Source: Aphidius gifuensis
Lineage: Eukaryota; Arthropoda; Insecta; Hymenoptera; Braconidae
Reading direction: 5' to 3'
Length of the DNA: 64,000 bases
Assembly: GCF_014905175.1 (NCBI RefSeq)
Contig: NC_057789.1
Location: forward strand, 2,480,001 to 2,544,000
The translations under genes were made by a program, and so were the position numbers. Under the pieces are notes generated by a model, which saw only the letters and a list, made by a program, of their open reading frames with translations, was not told where the DNA came from and ran no database searches. The first letter of the stretch is position 1. Every line of letters begins with the position of its first letter. Positions 40,052 to 53,600 of this stretch are shown one piece after another.

Positions 40052-41678
40052 TCACTTTAATCATGCATTTTAATTAATTTAATTATGTATTTTTGAGCTT
40101 CATATTTACAATCATATTGACGTATCAGTTATGAGTTTGATAATATATATATTTTTTCTTTTTTTTTTTTTTCTTTTTTATTTTCATTTTATTCATAAGA
40201 TAAATGTTTGTTTTAACATATCGTATTATATAGTGTTCTTATTGAAAACTAAAAAATAATAATAATAAAATAAAAATAGAGACTGTTGATTATTGATTTA
40301 TTGTTGATGATTATTTTATTTATTTTTAAAAAATTTATTTACATAAATAGACGTACATTTAATTTATTTTTCTAATTAGAAATTATTTGAGTATAATTCT
40401 TTTTTTTTTTTTCTGTCAAATATTTAATAAAATCTTAATCATTATCAAGTTGGTTAATTAAATGTTGACATGCATGTGTTAGTTTTATAAAATTGCCGAA
40501 AAAAAAATTTATTAAAAAAATAACAGAATAACAGCATCCAGTAAATAATTCGTCAATAATTATTAATTAATTTTCAAAATATTTTTTATAAACTTTTTGA
40601 AAAAAGAAAAAATTAGTTAAAAAAAAATTAATTAATGTTAATCATTGACGAATCATTTAGGGCACCGCTGTTTATTCCAAAAAAAGAAAGTTGAATTGTA
40701 ATTCGTGCACGAAACATTCATAAACTTTTTCATTTTTTTTTAAATAAATTAATTAATTTAGCATAATTAATGGCTTTATAAATTTTTCTTTTATGTTGTA
40801 TATTAAGTTGACAATGCTATTTGAATATTTCAATGCTTAATTATTAAATAATAATAATAATAATAATAATAAAGAACAAGAGGATAAACGAAAATGAAAT
40901 ATGGTTAAATTATCGTCATCCAAAGAAGCCGATTATGAATAATTATAAACTGTTATGATTAACACTGCATAAATTATTTTAAAAATATATTCAATACGTA
41001 ATTCAGTAGGATGATAAATTAATTAATATAAATTGATTAATTTTAATATTTTAAAAACAATTAATTTCATCGATTCAAGTCTCGTAGATTTCTTTTATTT
41101 ATTTCCATCAAAAATTTCATTGGAATGTTTTATATTATTCCACAAACAAATTCATAAGTTTAAATTATTTAAAATATTTAATTTGCTAAACAATAGTTAT
41201 CTTAATTTTGCAACTATTTTTAGATTTATTTATTCCTCTTCCAAGTCCACTTGTGATATCTGAAAATTTAAATGATATTATTTGTTTATTTTTTTCATTC
41301 ATTTGATAATTTATATTTTGAAAGAAATTAATAAATAAATAAACCATTTTGTCACAAAAAATATTATCAAAAAAATATCCTTGATGGTTCTTTAAATGGT
41401 ATCATCATATGGATCATCACCATCATGCAACATGTCCAAGTTGTCACCAACAAAAACGTTTAATAAATTTATCAATTTTTTAAAATTTCGATTGACGTTT
41501 TCTTGATTAATTTATTTGATCAATATTTATCATCAGGATAACAAACAATTCAATTTATACTCAGTCTTAATGATTATTATTTATTAATAATATTTAATTA
41601 AAAAAAAAAAATGATCCAAGGATCTACGTTTCTTTGATAGATCCTTTTTTTTTTGCTTTTTTTGTTTTTTTTTAATAT
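40052..41678. other. convergent DDX42 and Drak 3' regions
   Basis: AT-rich DNA holding the 3' UTRs of DDX42 (+) and Drak (-). An AATAAA at about 40,264 is a plausible DDX42 polyadenylation signal. An (AAT)n microsatellite lies at about 40,847-40,872. Nothing else is recognisable apart from the stem-loop close to the Drak stop. Confidence 0.6.
41618..41646 (-). other. 9-bp perfect stem-loop after the Drak stop
   Basis: AAGGATCTA (41,618-41,626) and TAGATCCTT (41,638-41,646) are perfect inverted repeats with an 11-base loop, 32 bases beyond the Drak stop codon and flanked by A and T runs. It would form a hairpin in the Drak 3' UTR. Its role is unknown. Confidence 0.6.
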
Positions 41679-44600
41679 TTATGATGCACTATTTGGTGGC
41701 ATTGCTGGTGAACTTTTTCTTCGTATTTTTTCATTTTGAATTGGTGATAATAAATTTAATGATTTTCTTGGTGAATTTGGTTTACTATTAAATTTTTCCA
41801 TTGCTCTTGTGTATGAACCAGTACATACTTTTCCCCACATTCTTCTTTCTTCAGCACTCATTGGTATTTTTTTACCATCATGTTGTGATGATACACTTGT
41901 TTTTGATGTCTCAATTTTACTTGTTGATGAATCATTATTTGATAATTTACGTGTATTATTTATTTTTGTATTTTTAACATCTGTTTGATTTGAACCATCA
42001 TTATTATTAATTGATTTATCATTTTTTGTTTTATTTATATTATTATTTGAATCACTATCAACTGATAAATTATCATTTAATATTATTTTAGCAATTGATG
42101 TACGTTTACGTAATTTTTCCATATTTTCTTTTTGTGTTGAATGACTGTTGTCTGTTTTTTGAAGTATATCTTTTAAATTAACTGCACTATCACTTCGTTT
42201 ATCAATTGGTTTTTTAACTTTACTTAATTTTGTTGTCTTTGTTAATTTTGCTACATTTTTATTGTCATTATTTTTCGATGTTATTACATCTGAGTGAATA
42301 TAATTTGGTAGTCTTTCTTTTTGATATGATGAACGTTGATTTGTTTTATTAACAATTGTTTTAGTCATTGTTTTATCAATGATTATTGTCGGTTTAACAA
42401 CTGAATTTATTGTTGTTTCATTACTTATTATTTCTTTTTTTGCAACATCAACACATTGTTTGTATTTTTCATCAATTGTTGTGTCTCTATTATCTAAACT
42501 TTTATCTTCAATTTTAATTGACATGTCATTAGCATCTTGTGTCCATTTTAAATCATCATTTGTGCTATTTTCATTATCAATTTTTTCACCAGGATTTACA
42601 GTATCTTCATCATCCTCATTACCAGAATCATTATCGAAATCTTTTAAAACTCCCTCATTTTTTTCATTACGTTTACGTAATTCTTCCCAATTTTTACGTG
42701 GTTTATAACTTGTTTTTCTTTTAACAATAACACGTTCAGTAATATTAATATCTGGTATAAATAATCTAAGTGCTTTTGGTCCAGTTGGAAATGTAACTTC
42801 ATTAATACATTTTTCAGTCATAATTGCTTCAAGACTTGTTTTTGATGCAACTTCTTGATGTTTATTAAATGCTGATACAAGTTGTGATACTGAATATTTT
42901 GGTTCATCATTTTCTGACTCATAATGTTCATCTTTATCATCTGAATTACCAGAATTATTTGAGTGTGATGATATATCAGAATTTTGACGTTTTGATGGTT
43001 GTTTAACTGTTAATCTTGTTGCATCAATTGATGTTACATCTGAATCTTCAGTTAATGTATCAGATTCAACTGATTGCAAACTATCAAAATTTTCTTCACT
43101 AACAAATTCACGATTTTCTTCATCAACTTCTTTATTAACATTATCATCAAGCTCATTTGATTTATCGCTTTTTACATCATTAACAATTTCACAATGTTCA
43201 TTACTATTATCATTGTCTTTTGTTACTGCATTTTTAATTTCATTTTCTAAATTTTTAATAACTGGCAATGAATCTTGGTTATTTGTTGGACGTTGTTGTT
43301 CTTTTTTTTTAAATTTTTTAGTTTTTTTTAAAGATTCAAGACTACGATAAATATCAAGTACACCTTGTGATTTCGATAAACATTTTAAACCATATAATTT
43401 TTCTTGTGATCTACTATTACCAAATATTGAATTATTAAATTGTTCTTTTTGTAATATAATTTTATCATTATTTAATAAACATGCTTGTGATTGAATTTGA
43501 TTTAAACTTCTCATTCTTGATAATAAACCACGTCTATTAACATGATTTAAATTTGCTTGTGAACGACTTTGTGCTTGGCTTAATAAACCTTGTGTTTGTT
43601 CTTTATTTAATAAATAATTTTGACTTGTTCCAAGACTTGCTTGACTCATTGTTAAACTTGTTTGTGATGAATTGAGACTTGTTTGTGAATCAGCTGGACT
43701 CATATAACATTCGCTATTTGTTAAACTTCCATGACTACTTGTTAATGATTGATTGAGACACATTTCACTTTGACTAAGATTTGTAACGAGTCTTGGATTT
43801 TTTTGTAATTCACTTTCAGTTAAATTTGCATGACTTGTTGCTTGGCTTATTAATGCAGCACGTCTTAAATTTTCACGGCTAACAACACGTTCAAGTAGTA
43901 CTTCACGTGATTTTGATAAATATCTACGTAAATGAGGTGATGCTTGTGTTGGAGCATCACGTAACCAGTCATGGCGAAGACATTGTTTTGCAGACATCCG
44001 TGCGCTTGAATAATATAACATACATGTTAATTAAAATGCCAAAAAAAATTAATTAAATTATAAATTAAATTTTTAAATTACCTTGGGTCTAGCACGAGAA
44101 GTTTTGCAACAAAATCTTTTGCTGAAACTGATATATCTTCGAATAGCTCTTCTGGAAAATCCACCTCACCAACAGATATATTTTGAAATGTTTCTTGATC
44201 AGTTTCACCACCAAATGGTGAAAAACCAGTTAATAGTACATATGTTGTTACACCTAATGACCACATATCAGCAGCCAATGTTATTGGCTCATAGTGTAAA
44301 ATTTCTGGTGCTAAAAATAACAATAAAAAAATTATATGAATTATTTTTTAGAAAAATATATTATTTATTTTATTGTTGAATATTATTTTTAAATTAAACT
44401 TACCAACGTAATCTGGTGTTCCAAGAATTTCACGTACCTCTGTACCTTCAAGTACAACTCTTGATATTTCAAAGTCACACAATTTAACTTCACATTCTGG
44501 AAAACTTCCCATCATCACAAGATTCTGTGGCTGTAATTAAATAAAAAAATTAATTACATTAACAAATAAAATACTTGTTTTTATTATTAAGAAAAATTAT

Positions 44601-47600
44601 AAGGTTTTTTTTTTTTTAAATTCGATTGAATTATGATTAAATTGGAATAATTAACCAGCCAATTATTTGTAAATGATACGCGGAATTTTACTTGGATATA
44701 TATTTTTATTTTCATTGCAATAACCATTGGTATTTGTTTTTTTTTTTTTTTTTCATTTCCAGGTGTACAATTTACGGATATATTTCTTCACTAAAATTGT
44801 TGGGATGTCTTACCAATTTTGGATAATTACAACTCAAATGAAATTATCAGCTATTAACCGAGTTTCATTGATGCCTGTATTAATCAAGATAATCATTGAA
44901 AATTTCCTTGAATAAATATTCGAATAAGGATTTCCTTGAGATGAGGAAGTTTTTCGAAAAAAAAAAAAAACCCTGACTTAATTTTTAATAATTGTTTTAG
45001 TTAAAAATTTAAATAATAAATTTTAGATAATTTTAAAATTTTTATTTAATTTTCTAGATGTCTATGAATATTATTTCAAATGAAAAAAATATTTCTTTAT
45101 AAAAATTGAAAATATTAAAATGGCTTTTTTTCTAAATTACATGATTATATTTTAGCGAAGATGATGTTAATGCTAATTAACGTTGATAAATTTATACAAC
45201 ATAAATATTAATTTAATTTATTTTCTTCGAATCAATGCCATCTTTTTTTTTTCTTCCATGACTCAATTTAAATTAATAAGAATTTTTAGTAAAAGAAAAT
45301 ATTTTTATTTTCATTGAAAAATAATTATTTATTTAAATTTTATTTGAAAAAATATTGATATTATTATGACAAGTTAATTTTTTGATATTAACTTTATATT
45401 TTTCGTTATTTATTTATTCATTTTTTAAATGAAATGAGTCAGTTATTTTGCAAAATTAATATCTAAAATTTAAAAAACATAAACACTTGTTTTATTTTCT
45501 GACAAACAAATTTAAAAATTTCATGTCAAACATGTTTCTTATATTGATCCATCACATTTATTATTTTTTTAAATTTATTTTTGAGATAAATTAATTATCA
45601 TTTGTCATAGTGAGTTATATGAAGATAAAAAAATTGTAAAATTGATTTTTAGTAACTGTTGATTTGTTAGAATTTTATTAATCTATTATGCTATAGCATC
45701 AGTTTGCAGCACGATATGAATATATGATCAATCAATCTTAGTTATTTATGATATTTAACCAGCAGTCTAAATAAACATGAGAGTCACTATCTCACAGTAG
45801 TTCCTCGTGTTGATTATATTATTTTTATTTTTTTCTTATGATATTTTTTTAAAAATAACATACGTGGGAACCTAGTAGTATATTTTATCAAGATACCAAA
45901 GTGCAATTGAGTGATTATGTTTGCATGACTGTAAAATAGCGGTGAAAGCAAACATCACTTTTCATTTTTTATTTTTCTTTAAATTTGCAACATCATAAAT
46001 ATAAATAATAAATCAAATGTTATATTGTTGATATAATATTTAAAAAATTCAACATTCAATTTATATTTATTTTAATATTATTATTAATTGTTTGTGAATT
46101 TAACATTTTAATTTTCAGATATTTTTTAAATAAAGAAAAATGATTTTTAATGAATTTTATATACATATTTGTATAAATAATTTTTCTATTATAAAAATGA
46201 CAACTGTCATTGGTCTTCTGGATTTTTAATTAACCGATTTATGTACTCGAATTTGTTGTTATTTTTTTTTTCTGTTGTCAAAGAAATAAATGAATTTTCA
46301 TTTTTTGATTAAATTCTATTTTTTTTTTTTTATAAAATTTATCCTAGGAAAATGCATTAGATATTTTTTATATTTGTCAGGTAATTAGAGACAAGATTTA
46401 AGTACTCTCAAAAAATTTACGGTCGTGGGCCGAGCATTATTTATTAGTAGAAAATTTAAACGTTATGATGATCTTGTGGTTGAGTTGATAAGCACCTTGC
46501 CTACGGTGCTCGATGTCTTCGGTTCAAATCCCGCAGCAGTATTCAAGTGGCTCATGACATGGTGAAGACAAAAATGGTGCAAAATGCAAATCCTCCCTCC
46601 TTGCATAGAACAAGTAAGTTTCAAACCCCTTCACTTGTTCTATGCTAGGGAGTATTTGCCTTCAAAACGCTTTTTTTAATACCGATAAATCCTATTTTAA
46701 TATTTTTTTTGTTTATAAAAATTTGAAAAGATTGAAAAAAAAATTATTTTCATGTAAAATGATAGAAAAGATGTTGTAATATTTGGTACTTTATTCATCA
46801 AATTAAAAAGCTCTACTAAAAATCAAATAAACCCACCTTATAATAAATTATTTTCTCTGTTCATGAAAATTAAATTTTTCCTATATATAAACATTAAAAT
46901 AATTTTTTTAAATATATTTATCATTTTCTTATTTAAATTAGACCATTAAAATTTCTGCTCGAATTAAATAATAATAATATTTTGTTTACAATTTTAAAAT
47001 GTCTTGAATGTTCATATATATATTCTCGTGGGCGAAAAATGATCTCAACACTGCCTTTTTTTTTTTTTTTTTAACCCTATCATTCTCATAGTCATTATTT
47101 TTTTATTATTTAAATAAAATAAGAAAAACCACACACATTATTTTCTAAACGAATTGTTTTTGTGTATGATTTACTACCTCATTTACAAATCCATATTTGG
47201 ATGAATGAATTAACTCATCCTCATGTCAAAAATATAAATATTATTTAATAAAAAAAATATATCACATAATAATAAACTAAATTTACATAAATTAATGTAT
47301 CTAACAATTTTCAGAATTTTTTTTTTCTATACACAAAGCATTTACAAATGCAATTTATGTCTTTTAAAAAAAATATATTACATCAGTTTTATTCTCAACA
47401 TTTATATATATATTAAAAAATAAAAAAAAAAAACTATTTAACAAAAAAAAAAAAAGATTGAATAATTTATAAAACTCACAAGAAGCTATATAATATTTAA
47501 ATAATTTTTTTTAAATAAAATTTAGTATTATTGCAGAGGCGTAAGAGTAATAAATAAAAAAAAAAAATTTTTCTTCTTTTATATTTACTTTGAAAATGAA

Positions 47601-50600
47601 ATATAAATATCACAGTTATTATTATTAATTTTTATTATTAAATAAAAATATTATTTAATCAATTTGACTAGATATTTTTCAGTCTTTTTTTAATATCGAC
47701 GCAATGAAACCTTGGTGAAGACAATTTAAAGTAGGCGTTGTTTGAATATTCAAAGATATTTTTCCTTGTTTTATGATACACTCGTGAGTATATTTTTTAT
47801 AAAACAATATTGTTTAAATAAATATTATTAAGTGCACGCACAAAATACATTTAATAAAATTATTATCATAATGTCATATGGATGTAGTAATATCATCATA
47901 AATATAAATAAAACACCTTCATAATCTACCCATCACAATAAAAAAATTAATTTATAATCTAATCTTGTTTATATTAAATTAAATTTTTTTTTTCTATCAT
48001 CGACATGACCTTGTTATTGAATTTTTAAAAAATTCATAAAACAGAATGATACCATTTAAATATCCATGCATTGAAATTGCTATTTTAATTATAATGAGCT
48101 TTTTTTTCATTGCGTAAAAAAAAAACATTTCAGTCCTTAAAAATTATCCAATTTTTTTGGAAAAATTAATCCAAAATTGAGCGAAAAAAATTAAACTAAA
48201 GCCTAACAATTAATTGAATAAAAAATTCACAAATATAAAATGGAAAGAAAGATAAATTTTATAAAATAAAAATAAAATCAGTTAGTATAAATATTAAAAT
48301 TTTGAGTATATCATACTCGTTGTGTAAATGCTACTACAATAATATATATATATATAAAAAATTAAATTTTACATAATCAAAGTTGTTGAAATAATTCGTA
48401 GGCGTTTTATATAGAGCCTCGAGTCATATAATCATAATCAAAATAATCCCAAGACTTGGATGATGATCAGCATGAAATATTCAAAATAAATACATAATTT
48501 TTTTTTTTTTTTAAACATAATATATTGCAATATTATAAACTTGACATAAAAGTTTAAACATGTGAGACATAATTATATCCCTTACAAGATAATTAATAAA
48601 TGATTTTTTTTTTTTCGAATCAATGTTGACAATATGATTTGTCTGTGAAATTTTATTGACTACAGTATTTAGCTAAAATAATTATGCAAATGATAGAATT
48701 TAATTACAATTATTTTTATATTTTTTCTGGCTTTTAAATCAGTGGACATTTAATCAAAATTTAGATAAAAGTTAATAGAAATTTATGTGAACTATTTGAG
48801 TTAGAACTTTGATGTATATTTTTACAATTATAATTGTTGTATTTTTATATAAAAATATCATTATATTTTATATTATTTTTTGTTGTCATATAAATTTGGC
48901 GAGGCCAAGTGTGATTCAGTTTAAGACAACAAATTAAATAAATTATTTTGCCAAAAATTACAAAATCTTTTCTATCATTTTACATGAAAATAATTTTTTT
49001 TCAATCTTTTTTTATTTTTATAAACAAAAAAATAATCAAGTAGGATTTATCGGTTAACAAAAAAAGTATTTTGGAGGGAAATACTTCCTAGCATAGAACA
49101 AGTGAAGGGGGTTTGAAACTTACTTGTTCTATGCTAGGAAGTATTTGCCTCCAACGCTGCGTCATTTTTTTTGCACGATATAATCGATACTGATAATTGA
49201 ACGTCACTTCACACCAACCATCAACAATAGAGAAAGCATCACTCGCGATATGCCATAGCTAAGTATCGAACTGAAGACCTTGGGCACCGTAGGAACGGTG
49301 CTTGTCAACTCAGCCACAAGCTCATCATGATAAAAATAGCGTTTATATTTTCTACTAATAAATAATGCTCGGCCCACGACGGTAAATTTTTTGAGAATAC
49401 TTGAAGCTTGTCTCTAATTACCTGACAAATATAAAAAAATATCTACTAATGCATTTTCCCAGTAGAAATTTTATAAATACTCACAAATGTCAGCGAATTG
49501 AAAAGACATCAACCAATTAAATGTCCAATTATTTATACAAAAGTATACATAAAGTTCATTAAAAACTGTTTTTCTTTATTCAAGAAATATCTGAAAATTA
49601 AATATCTTATTTGAGCTAAAACTTTGATGTATATTTTTATATAATTATATTTGTTTATTTTTTACTTTTGTTGCTGGAATATTTTTATTTAAAAATAATA
49701 TTATATTTTATATTATTTTTTGTTGTCATATAAATTTGGTGAGGCCAAGTGTGATCCAGTTTAAGACAACAGGTATATATAGTTTATTAAAAAAAAAAAA
49801 ATATATATATGTCTGGCCCTCACAAGTGATATCAAAAAAAAAAAAAACATAATTCACCATGATATACTTAAGGGAGTTTATCAATTTAATTTATTTTATT
49901 TTTGATAAAAAAATAAGTAAAATTTACATAATGAAAATTCAGTAAATTAAGCTGCACTTTCGCTTGATAATTAAATATAGATATATCATTTGCAGGACAT
50001 ACAATATGATAAATAAAATTCAAAAATGATAAAAACAATCGAAGAAAAATATCGAGAAAGTTTGCTGGTGTTTTATAAATCATTGGTTTTTTTTTTCAAG
50101 ACAAAATGATACCAGTAAAAAATTTTCTTTTGATTGTTTTTACTGTAAACCAAATATGATTGTTTCAGCTTTTTTTTATTATTTCAATTTGACTTTAGAG
50201 AGTGCCACTGTAAGGTCTCAAGCTCATATATTAACCATCACGTACGAGTGAGAACCTGCATGTTAACATTTTTTTATTTTATTTTTTTGTTACTGTGTCC
50301 CAAATACGGTGGGTGGGTCTTTTGGCCTTTACAGTGACATTAAATATATAATATTAAATGAAAAAAAAATTCTAAAGATTCAAGAACACAAATATAAATA
50401 ATTTAATTATTATTTAATTTTTTTTAAATAATCTAATATCAAATAAAAAAAAAAAACAAAAAAAACTCGAAAAATATATCAGAAAAAAACTACATTTATA
50501 TTTTGAAAAATAAATATAAATTCTTTAAAATAAATGCAATTTTATTTTTTATTATTAAACAATATTTATTTGTCTAATAATTAACGATAATATTTTTTTT

Positions 50601-53600
50601 TTAAATAAATTTTTTATAATTTTTGTCTCGACGAAATTAAATGTACTTTTTTTATTCGATTTTTTTATTTTTGAATTATTGAATTTTTATTATTGAATTG
50701 TTTGAAAGCTCAACCCTTGCATATAAAAATTCAATATGTCAGTTTAAAAGATTTATAATATCCGACTTATTTAATTGAATTTTTTTTTTTTTCAGTTAAA
50801 TATCAACGTTAATCGTTTCACGGCCAAAATGGGAATGAACTTTGGTGTTGCAGCAGGTTGAAAATACACACTGCATATAATCGTTGTAACACATATATTC
50901 ACACACAAACATAGTGAGTACATTTGGGACATGTTAAGGCCCCTTTTTTCATCCCCCTGTTACTTCATATCCCCTTGTCCACGCCTGTGCTTCTCCATAA
51001 ATCGTATATGGTGAGTCGAGTCATCGCTCGGCACACTGTCCTATAAAAATTCTCATTTTTTTTTTCTTTATTTCCTTTTTTCTCAAGATCATTCAACAGA
51101 GATATAACATATACTAAATTAAATCAAACGGAAAAGTCATTCAAATGTCTGTTTATTTATTTTTAAATATTCACTATTGAAATTGAATGATGAATATAGT
51201 TTTTTTCATTTTTTTTTCTCATTTGAATATTTAAAAATAAATATTACATGTGTTCAAGAAGAATTTAATTTATCAATATTCAATAATATTTTGAACTCGA
51301 AAAATCAATTATCATAGTGCAAATTCAATTGAATTAAAATTTTTCTATTTATAATTTTTTTTAAATTAAACAAATCCATTTTTTACTCAAATTTTTCGTT
51401 TCAATAAATTTTTTTTTATTTTCTCAATTAATTTTAATTTTCAAAGCTTTATTTATCAAAAAATAAATAAATAAATAGTTCTGCTTTTTTTATTTTCAAT
51501 TGAATGATATTTATTATCATCATTTGATGATTTAAAATTTTTTTTAAAATCATTTACAGATTGTTGGTTTTTTTTTTTTTCTTTACAATTTTCTTTTGGA
51601 CAAATCTTCACCTTGCCGCGATAATTACCCGCCAAAACCAAAAAAAAAAAAAATTACAAATAACAGAAAAAGAAATATATAAAAAAAAAAAATATACTCA
51701 TTAGACATTGATTAGTTGTTACTCAGTTTTTATTATTGGCTATTCATCCTCGAAAATGTCCTCGTTTTCATGGAAAAATCTCCATTTGATTTTTCAATCT
51801 AATCGAGTGAAAAAATAGAAATAAATAAGCCAAATGATTAAAAATATAAAAATTAACTTTTCTCAAATGCATCCCATGGAATAAAAGCACAGATTCACGA
51901 TACTTATCATTTTCTTATTCCAGAATTTCAAATATAAATTGTTTTCATAAAAAAAAAAAAAACAACTGGGAATAATTTCAACCCGCATTGATATGATATA
52001 TGATAAACAATATATAATACAACAAATAAATAAAATATATAAATGTACAAGTATTAAAAATGCCAACTCTCATGTGGTCTGTTTTAAATTTATTATTATT
52101 ATTTTACGTATATCCACAAACACGTATGTATTCCAAGAGTTATATGTGCTTCAATTGGACTTTATACGTGCCTTTGTCCGCAACAATTTCCCTAGATGGG
52201 CATTCAATTTGTTTACCGGTTGCTTATCGAAAATCACTGTACGCAATATATATAAAAAAAAAACAAAAACTATAATTCAACATTTGTATATGAACAATGT
52301 TAAATTGTCTAATTAAAAAATCTATTTTAAATAAATAATAAATAATAATTATATATTTTAAATTGATACTTGCAAACGCATATACCATGTTTAAATATTT
52401 AAAAATAAAATAAACATAATTATATTTTTCTTTCTTTGAATATTAAAAAAAAAAAAAATTAAAAGATTTAATTATTATTATTATTTTTAGCCATGAAAAT
52501 AAGGAAGTAAAAAAAAAATTAAAATAAAGAAATCCGGGTGTTAATATGTTATCGGTCAGAGTTGTTGCCAGACATGATGTTTGTTTAAGTATAAATAAAT
52601 ATTTTTTTTTTTTTTTTTGTAATTATATTTCCTTTCACGTATTGTAGCAATCACTTTACCTTGATATCCAAATGGGCTATATTTCTTTCATGGAGGTAGG
52701 CAAGTCCCTCGACCAGCTGCTTAACAAAGTGCACAACATCACCCTCAAGTGGCACCAAGTCACCATCAATGAGGGTTTGTAAATCACCACCAGGTGCACT
52801 TTATAAAATAATATATTTAATTAATAAACAAAGTGAAAAAAATTTTGATAAATAAAATAGTTTTATTAATAATATTAATTATGATTTATGTTGAATGAAA
52901 AACGTTTGTTTTTCTTTCTTTTTTTGATTTTGAATTTTTTTTTTTTAGTGAGAAAGGGTACTTACAATTCCATGACAAGAATTATTTCTTTTGGTGTTTC
53001 GTATACATCATGAAGACGTACAACTCTTGGTGATTGTGAACACAATGATAGTAATGCTATTTCATGACGTAGCTCAGCACTGCAATCAGTATTGAAACGA
53101 TTTCTTGATGAGTATTTTGCTGCGTACATGGTACCAGATAATCTTGATCGACATTTATAAACACTTGCCCATTGTCCACTAGAAATAAAAAAATAAAATG
53201 TATTAAAATAATAAAATAACAATTTAATATTAATTTTGAAAAAAATTTAAACTGTCAAATTAATATTTATTTGACCGTTTATAAGATAAAAAACTTTGAA
53301 ATTTTGAAATTTAGATCAAATTTTTGATTTGAAAGAAAAATTTTAAATTTATATTATTTTTTGATAATAGAAAGGCGAAAGTTCACCTTCAGGTATTTAT
53401 TATTTCCTCGTGTGGGTATAATAATACTATTGGTTACTTAAATAAACAATTCCTCGAAGATTCAAAGAGTGTTTTGTCGTTACAAGGTTGGCGCCATGGC
53501 GCTCCTACAAGGTTGTTTACTACTACGGTTCATCATATTTTTATACATTTTTTTATTTTTTATTTTTCTCTTCACATTGATTAAGCAAGATCACAATTTT

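Noticed and set aside
46471..46535. Functional tRNA gene
   Set aside because: It has A and B boxes, but no acceptor stem or anticodon arm can be folded, and the sequence is part of a dispersed element.
52060..52275. 71-codon frame with a signal-peptide-like start (MPTLMWSVLNLLLLFYVYP)
   Set aside because: It is on the strand opposite to Drak within its intron, ends in an A-run, and hydrophobic frames are common by chance in T-rich DNA.
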